From positions 1 to 64,000 of the forward strand of contig OZ243926.1 of NCBI GenBank assembly GCA_965213765.1: a stretch of DNA of 64,000 nucleotides. The letters are read 5' to 3'. Made by a program: the position numbers and the translations under genes. Under the pieces are notes generated by a model that did no database searches, was not told where the DNA came from, and saw only the letters and a list, made by a program, of their open reading frames with translations. Position 1 is the stretch's first letter; each line of letters begins with the position of its first letter. The stretch comes from JAJDXO01 sp965213765 (GTDB lineage Bacteria; Pseudomonadota; Alphaproteobacteria; Rhodospirillales; UBA2165). Positions 61,440 to 64,000 of this stretch are shown piece after piece.

Positions 61440-61520
61440 CCCCCTTCACCCAGCTACGGCTAGGCTCGCTTCGCTCGCCAAGCCTCCGCATCCCTCTCCC
61501 CCTGAAGAAGGGGGCGAAGG
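61440..61520 (-). repeat. Dispersed intergenic repeat, inverted copy
   Basis: On the minus strand this reads CCTTCGCCCCC...CAGGGGGAGAGGGATGCG, then AGGCTTGGCGAGC and TAGCCGTAGCTGGGTGA, matching 58310-58386. It fills much of the 330-bp gap between tRNA-Ser and the MBL-fold gene. Confidence 0.7.
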
Positions 61521-61674
61521 AACATGGTCCGGCAAACCCCCGCTCCTCACCCGCCCGCCCGCCGTAACCCGGTTTCACCGCCGAAGCTTCACGGAATAGT
61601 GGATTGCGTAAATCCCGGACGGATACGATGATAGGGGCAGAGTACGGAAAACCGAGCCTTCGGGAGTGAAGCAC

Positions 61675-62553
61675 ATGAAACGTCTCGCGACCTCCGTTGC
61701 CGCCGCCGCACTCGTCCTTGGTCTCGGCGCCGCACCCGTCCAGGCGCAATCCCTGACGCCGCCTTACCTTGATTCCCTGGCGCAGGCCCAGCCCAACGCG
61801 CTGCGCGGCGCGGCCCCGTGCGGCCTGGGGTTCGTTCGGCATCGGCGGGGCTTGCCAAGCCTGCTGCATCGCGCCGACGCGCCCGCCGGCCATGTCAAAT
61901 TGACTTTTTCCGGCCATTCGACGTTCCTCATCGAGACCGCGCAGGGCGTGAATGCGGTGACGGATTACAACGATTTCGTCCGGCCCGACGTGCTGCCGGA
62001 CCTGATCACCATGAATACCGGGCATTCCACCCATTCCACCGACAATGTCGATCCGGCGATCAAGCATGTGCTTCGCGGCTGGAATCCGTCGGGCCAGGGC
62101 GTGGTCCGCCATAACGTCCGGGAGAAGGATCTCAGGGTTTTCAACCTTCCGACAAATATCGATTCCGGATTTTTCGGCAGTTCATCGATCTTCGTCTTCG
62201 AGGCGGCGGGCGTGTGCATCGCTCATTTCGGCAATATCCGCCATGCACTGGACGATGATCGGGTGCGGCGCATGGGCCGGATCGACATCATGCTGGTTCC
62301 GGTCGACCGCTGGATCACCTCGAGCTTCGATGAGATCCTGTTCAACATCGACAAACTGAAGCCCCGCTATGTGATCCCGATGCACTACAACTTCATGGAC
62401 CGGCCGCTCGAGTTCGCCGAACGGGTCAAGAGCATGTACAAGACGCGGCTGCACAACAGCCGGTCGATCACGGTCAGCCGCGCCAACATGCCGGTCGATA
62501 CGGAAATCCTGATATTGCCGCTGTCGGACGGGGGCGGCGATTCGCCGATCTAG
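61675..62553 (+). CDS. Secreted MBL-fold (metallo-beta-lactamase superfamily) hydrolase
   Basis: The 292-residue protein has a signal peptide (KRLATSVAAAALVLGLGAAP VQAQ), then an UlaG-like MBL fold: VKLTFSGHSTFLIETAQGVN, AVTDYNDFVRPDVLPDLITM, NTGHSTHSTDNV and VCIAHFGNIRHALDDDRVRR, RIDIMLVPVDRWITSSFDEI. The standard HxHxDH box is replaced by TGHSTHSTD, so metal binding may differ from classical members. GGAG lies eight bases before the ATG. The TAG stop is the CTAG duplicate of the adjacent IS, so the C-terminus is intact. Confidence 0.82.
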   Translation: MKRLATSVAAAALVLGLGAAPVQAQSLTPPYLDSLAQAQPNALRGAAPCGLGFVRHRRGLPSLLHRADAPAGHVKLTFSGHSTFLIETAQGVNAVTDYNDFVRPDVLPDLITMNTGHSTHSTDNVDPAIKHVLRGWNPSGQGVVRHNVREKDLRVFNLPTNIDSGFFGSSSIFVFEAAGVCIAHFGNIRHALDDDRVRRMGRIDIMLVPVDRWITSSFDEILFNIDKLKPRYVIPMHYNFMDRPLEFAERVKSMYKTRLHNSRSITVSRANMPVDTEILILPLSDGGGDSPI

Positions 62554-62627
62554 CAGGCTGCTGAAAAACTCCTGGCAATTGAGCATTTGCCGTGATTCCT
62601 TCGTTTTGTAAAACGGAGGGGGATCGG

Positions 62628-63749
62628 ATGCGCGGTGGGGACCAAACGAGCGGCAGCCTTTTCAGCTACGTCGACCTTGAGAACCGGGTTCCGGCGAAGC
62701 ATCCGCTGCGGCTGATCCGGGTGATCGTGAACGAGGTTCTGACGTCGCTTTCGGCGGAGTTCGCAGCGGCCTACTCGCACACGGGCCGCCCGTCGATCCC
62801 GCCGGAGCGATTGGTGCGGGCGTTGCTGCTGCAGGCGCTCTATTCGATCCGTTCCGAGCGCCAGTTGATGGAGCATCTGGACTTCAACCTGCTGTTCCGC
62901 TGGTTTGTCGGCCTGGGCATCGACGATGCGGTTTGGGACGCGAGCACGTTCTGCAAGAATCGCGACCGTTTCCTGGACATGGACCTGTCGGCGCGGGTTC
63001 TGCGCGGGATCATCGAGCACAAGCGGGTACGGCATCTGCTGAACCGGGAGCATTTCTCGGTCGACGGTACGCTGATCGAGGCCTGGGCGTCGATGAAGTC
63101 GTTCCGACCGAAGGATGATGACAGTGGCGACGACGCGGGTTCTGGTCGCAACGGAGAGCGGGATTTCCGGGGCGAGAAGCGGTGCAACGAGACCCATGAG
63201 AGCGGCACCGATCCGGAGGCGCGGCTGTACCGCAAGGGCAACGGGCGGGAAAGCAGGCTGTGTTACATGGGCCACGCGCTGATGGAGAACCGCCACGGCC
63301 TTGTGGTCGGCGGCGTCGTGAGCCTGGCCACCGGCACGGCGGAACGCGAGGCGGCGCTGGACATGATCGATCGGCACCGTCCGGTGGGCCCCAAGGGCGG
63401 CCGGCGGCGAATCACCGTGGGCGGCGACAAGGGGTTCGACGTCGCCGAACATGTCAGTAAATTGCGCCAGCGCCAGGTCACGCCGCACATCGCGGTGCAG
63501 GGCTACGCGAGCAAGACCGGCAAGCGGCGCAAGACCCTGATCGACGGGCGCACCACGCGGCACCCGGGCTATGCCGTCAGCCAGCGTATCCGCAAGCGGA
63601 TCGAGGAAATCTTCGGCTGGGTCAAGGTCCAAGGCGGTCAGGACAAGACCAAGTTTCGCGGCCGGCGACGGGTCGAGGCCTCGTTCACCCTGGCGCTCGC
63701 CGCGTGCAACCTGATGCGATTGCCCAGGCTGCTGGAGGCGCCGCCGTGA
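62628..63749 (+). CDS. IS5-family transposase (type B, copy 2)
   Basis: This 373-residue protein appears identical to the transposase at 45670-46791, including the DDE residues (FSVDGTLIEAW, GGDKGFDV, RIEEIFGWVK) and the purine-rich ribosome-binding region before the ATG. It has the same orientation as copy 1, about 17 kb away. Confidence 0.94.
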   Translation: MRGGDQTSGSLFSYVDLENRVPAKHPLRLIRVIVNEVLTSLSAEFAAAYSHTGRPSIPPERLVRALLLQALYSIRSERQLMEHLDFNLLFRWFVGLGIDDAVWDASTFCKNRDRFLDMDLSARVLRGIIEHKRVRHLLNREHFSVDGTLIEAWASMKSFRPKDDDSGDDAGSGRNGERDFRGEKRCNETHESGTDPEARLYRKGNGRESRLCYMGHALMENRHGLVVGGVVSLATGTAEREAALDMIDRHRPVGPKGGRRRITVGGDKGFDVAEHVSKLRQRQVTPHIAVQGYASKTGKRRKTLIDGRTTRHPGYAVSQRIRKRIEEIFGWVKVQGGQDKTKFRGRRRVEASFTLALAACNLMRLPRLLEAPP

Positions 63750-64000
63750 GCGGCGGCGTGGCCTGCGCGGCGACCGGCAAATGGCGCATCGTCGAGGCTG
63801 ACCTGTGGGACCGCGATTACCTCGACCTCGTGGAGCCCGCCCATATCACCTTCGATGGCCACGGCCACGGAGAATTCGCATTCGGTTGCGTCAACGGCGG
63901 CCTCGATTGCCAATACGCCCCGAGGACGATTTTCTTCACCTGGCAAGGGTTCGATGAAATGGACGAGGCCAGCGGCGACGGCTCCGCCGATCTCGAAGAT
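63746..64000 (+). CDS. Passenger protein of the type B IS element (copy 2, 3' end outside window)
   Basis: It starts with GTG overlapping the transposase stop. The visible 85 codons match the passenger protein at 46788 (WRIVEADLWDRDYLDLVEPA, FTWQGFDEMDEASGDGSADL). The end is cut by the window border. Its preservation in both copies argues that the gene is a regular part of the element. Confidence 0.75.
   Translation, partial: MSGGVACAATGKWRIVEADLWDRDYLDLVEPAHITFDGHGHGEFAFGCVNGGLDCQYAPRTIFFTWQGFDEMDEASGDGSADLED

Larger units (their letters stand above)
62554..64000 (+). mobile_element. IS5-family element, copy 2 (type B), truncated by the window end
   Basis: The left end CAGGCTGCTGAAAAACTC follows a CTAG at 62550-62553 that carries the TAG stop of the MBL-fold gene. 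The sequence appears identical to 45596-47042 as far as visible. By comparison with copy 1 the right end would lie about 88 bp beyond the window. Confidence 0.93.

Noticed and set aside
45596..64000. Composite transposon formed by the two type B IS copies
   Set aside because: Copy 1 has its own CTAG duplication on both sides and copy 2 has one at its visible side, which indicates independent insertions and not movement as a unit.

Overview
The window is GC-rich and looks like a chromosomal segment of an alphaproteobacterium, probably Rhodospirillales-like. The main clues are the ATP12 F1-ATPase assembly chaperone, DUF1489 and DUF1194 proteins, an MlaA-family protein, a maeB-type malic enzyme, split propionyl-CoA carboxylase genes, and the gene order rluC-HAD-(asmA)-ATP12. 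No 16S rRNA gene is present, so finer placement is inference.

Layout. Positions 1-5.9 kb hold a tightly coupled operon: the end of an HtrA/DegP-like protease, rarA, crcB/fluC, an rluC/rluD-type pseudouridine synthase, a HAD phosphatase and asmA. asmA is cut at codon ~583 by an 8.9-kb integrative island (about 5779-14675). The 3' part of asmA resumes in frame at 14676 and leads into ATP12. The island is flanked by a 10-bp direct repeat (AGTATGTCGA). It carries a tyrosine integrase at its right end, an S24 repressor with a palindromic operator, a three-HTH regulator, and remnants of an IS110 transposase, a conjugative coupling protein (traD) and a group II intron. It also carries two antitoxin-type regulators (one beside an internally deleted toxin), a six-repeat zinc-ribbon protein and several unknown proteins. 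It reads as a decayed integrative and conjugative element.

From 15.3 to 44.7 kb the content is mostly core metabolism: pccB and pccA (separated by about 9.4 kb), a DOPA-dioxygenase-like protein, two DUF1194 von Willebrand-type proteins, rhomboid protease, a ketopantoate reductase-like enzyme, acyl-CoA ligase, mlaA, an EamA exporter, GSTs, acylphosphatase, lipB, tRNA-Leu(GAG), maeB, mgtE, SDR, HCCA isomerase, enoyl-CoA hydratase, an L-2-hydroxyglutarate-oxidase-like enzyme, a 4Fe-4S reductase-like protein, RidA and DUF3179.

From 44.7 kb to the end the region is shaped by insertion sequences. It has an IS427-type element with a -1 frameshift, an IS1031-type element inside a class II aldolase gene, another IS5-family element at 58.4 kb, and two related pairs of YTAR-targeting IS5 elements (one member of the first pair lies at 19.7 kb). 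All four YTAR elements sit exactly on the stop codon of a neighbouring gene. Between them lie an MFS transporter, a salicylate/3-hydroxybenzoate hydroxylase-like monooxygenase, a complete polyamine-type ABC transporter operon, a YbdK-type carboxylate-amine ligase, tRNA-Ser(UGA) and an MBL-fold hydrolase. The best candidates for less-described biology are the zinc-ribbon-repeat operon on the island, the stop-codon-targeting IS family with its passenger gene, and a possible small transcript between a CRP-like site and an intrinsic terminator near 50.4 kb.
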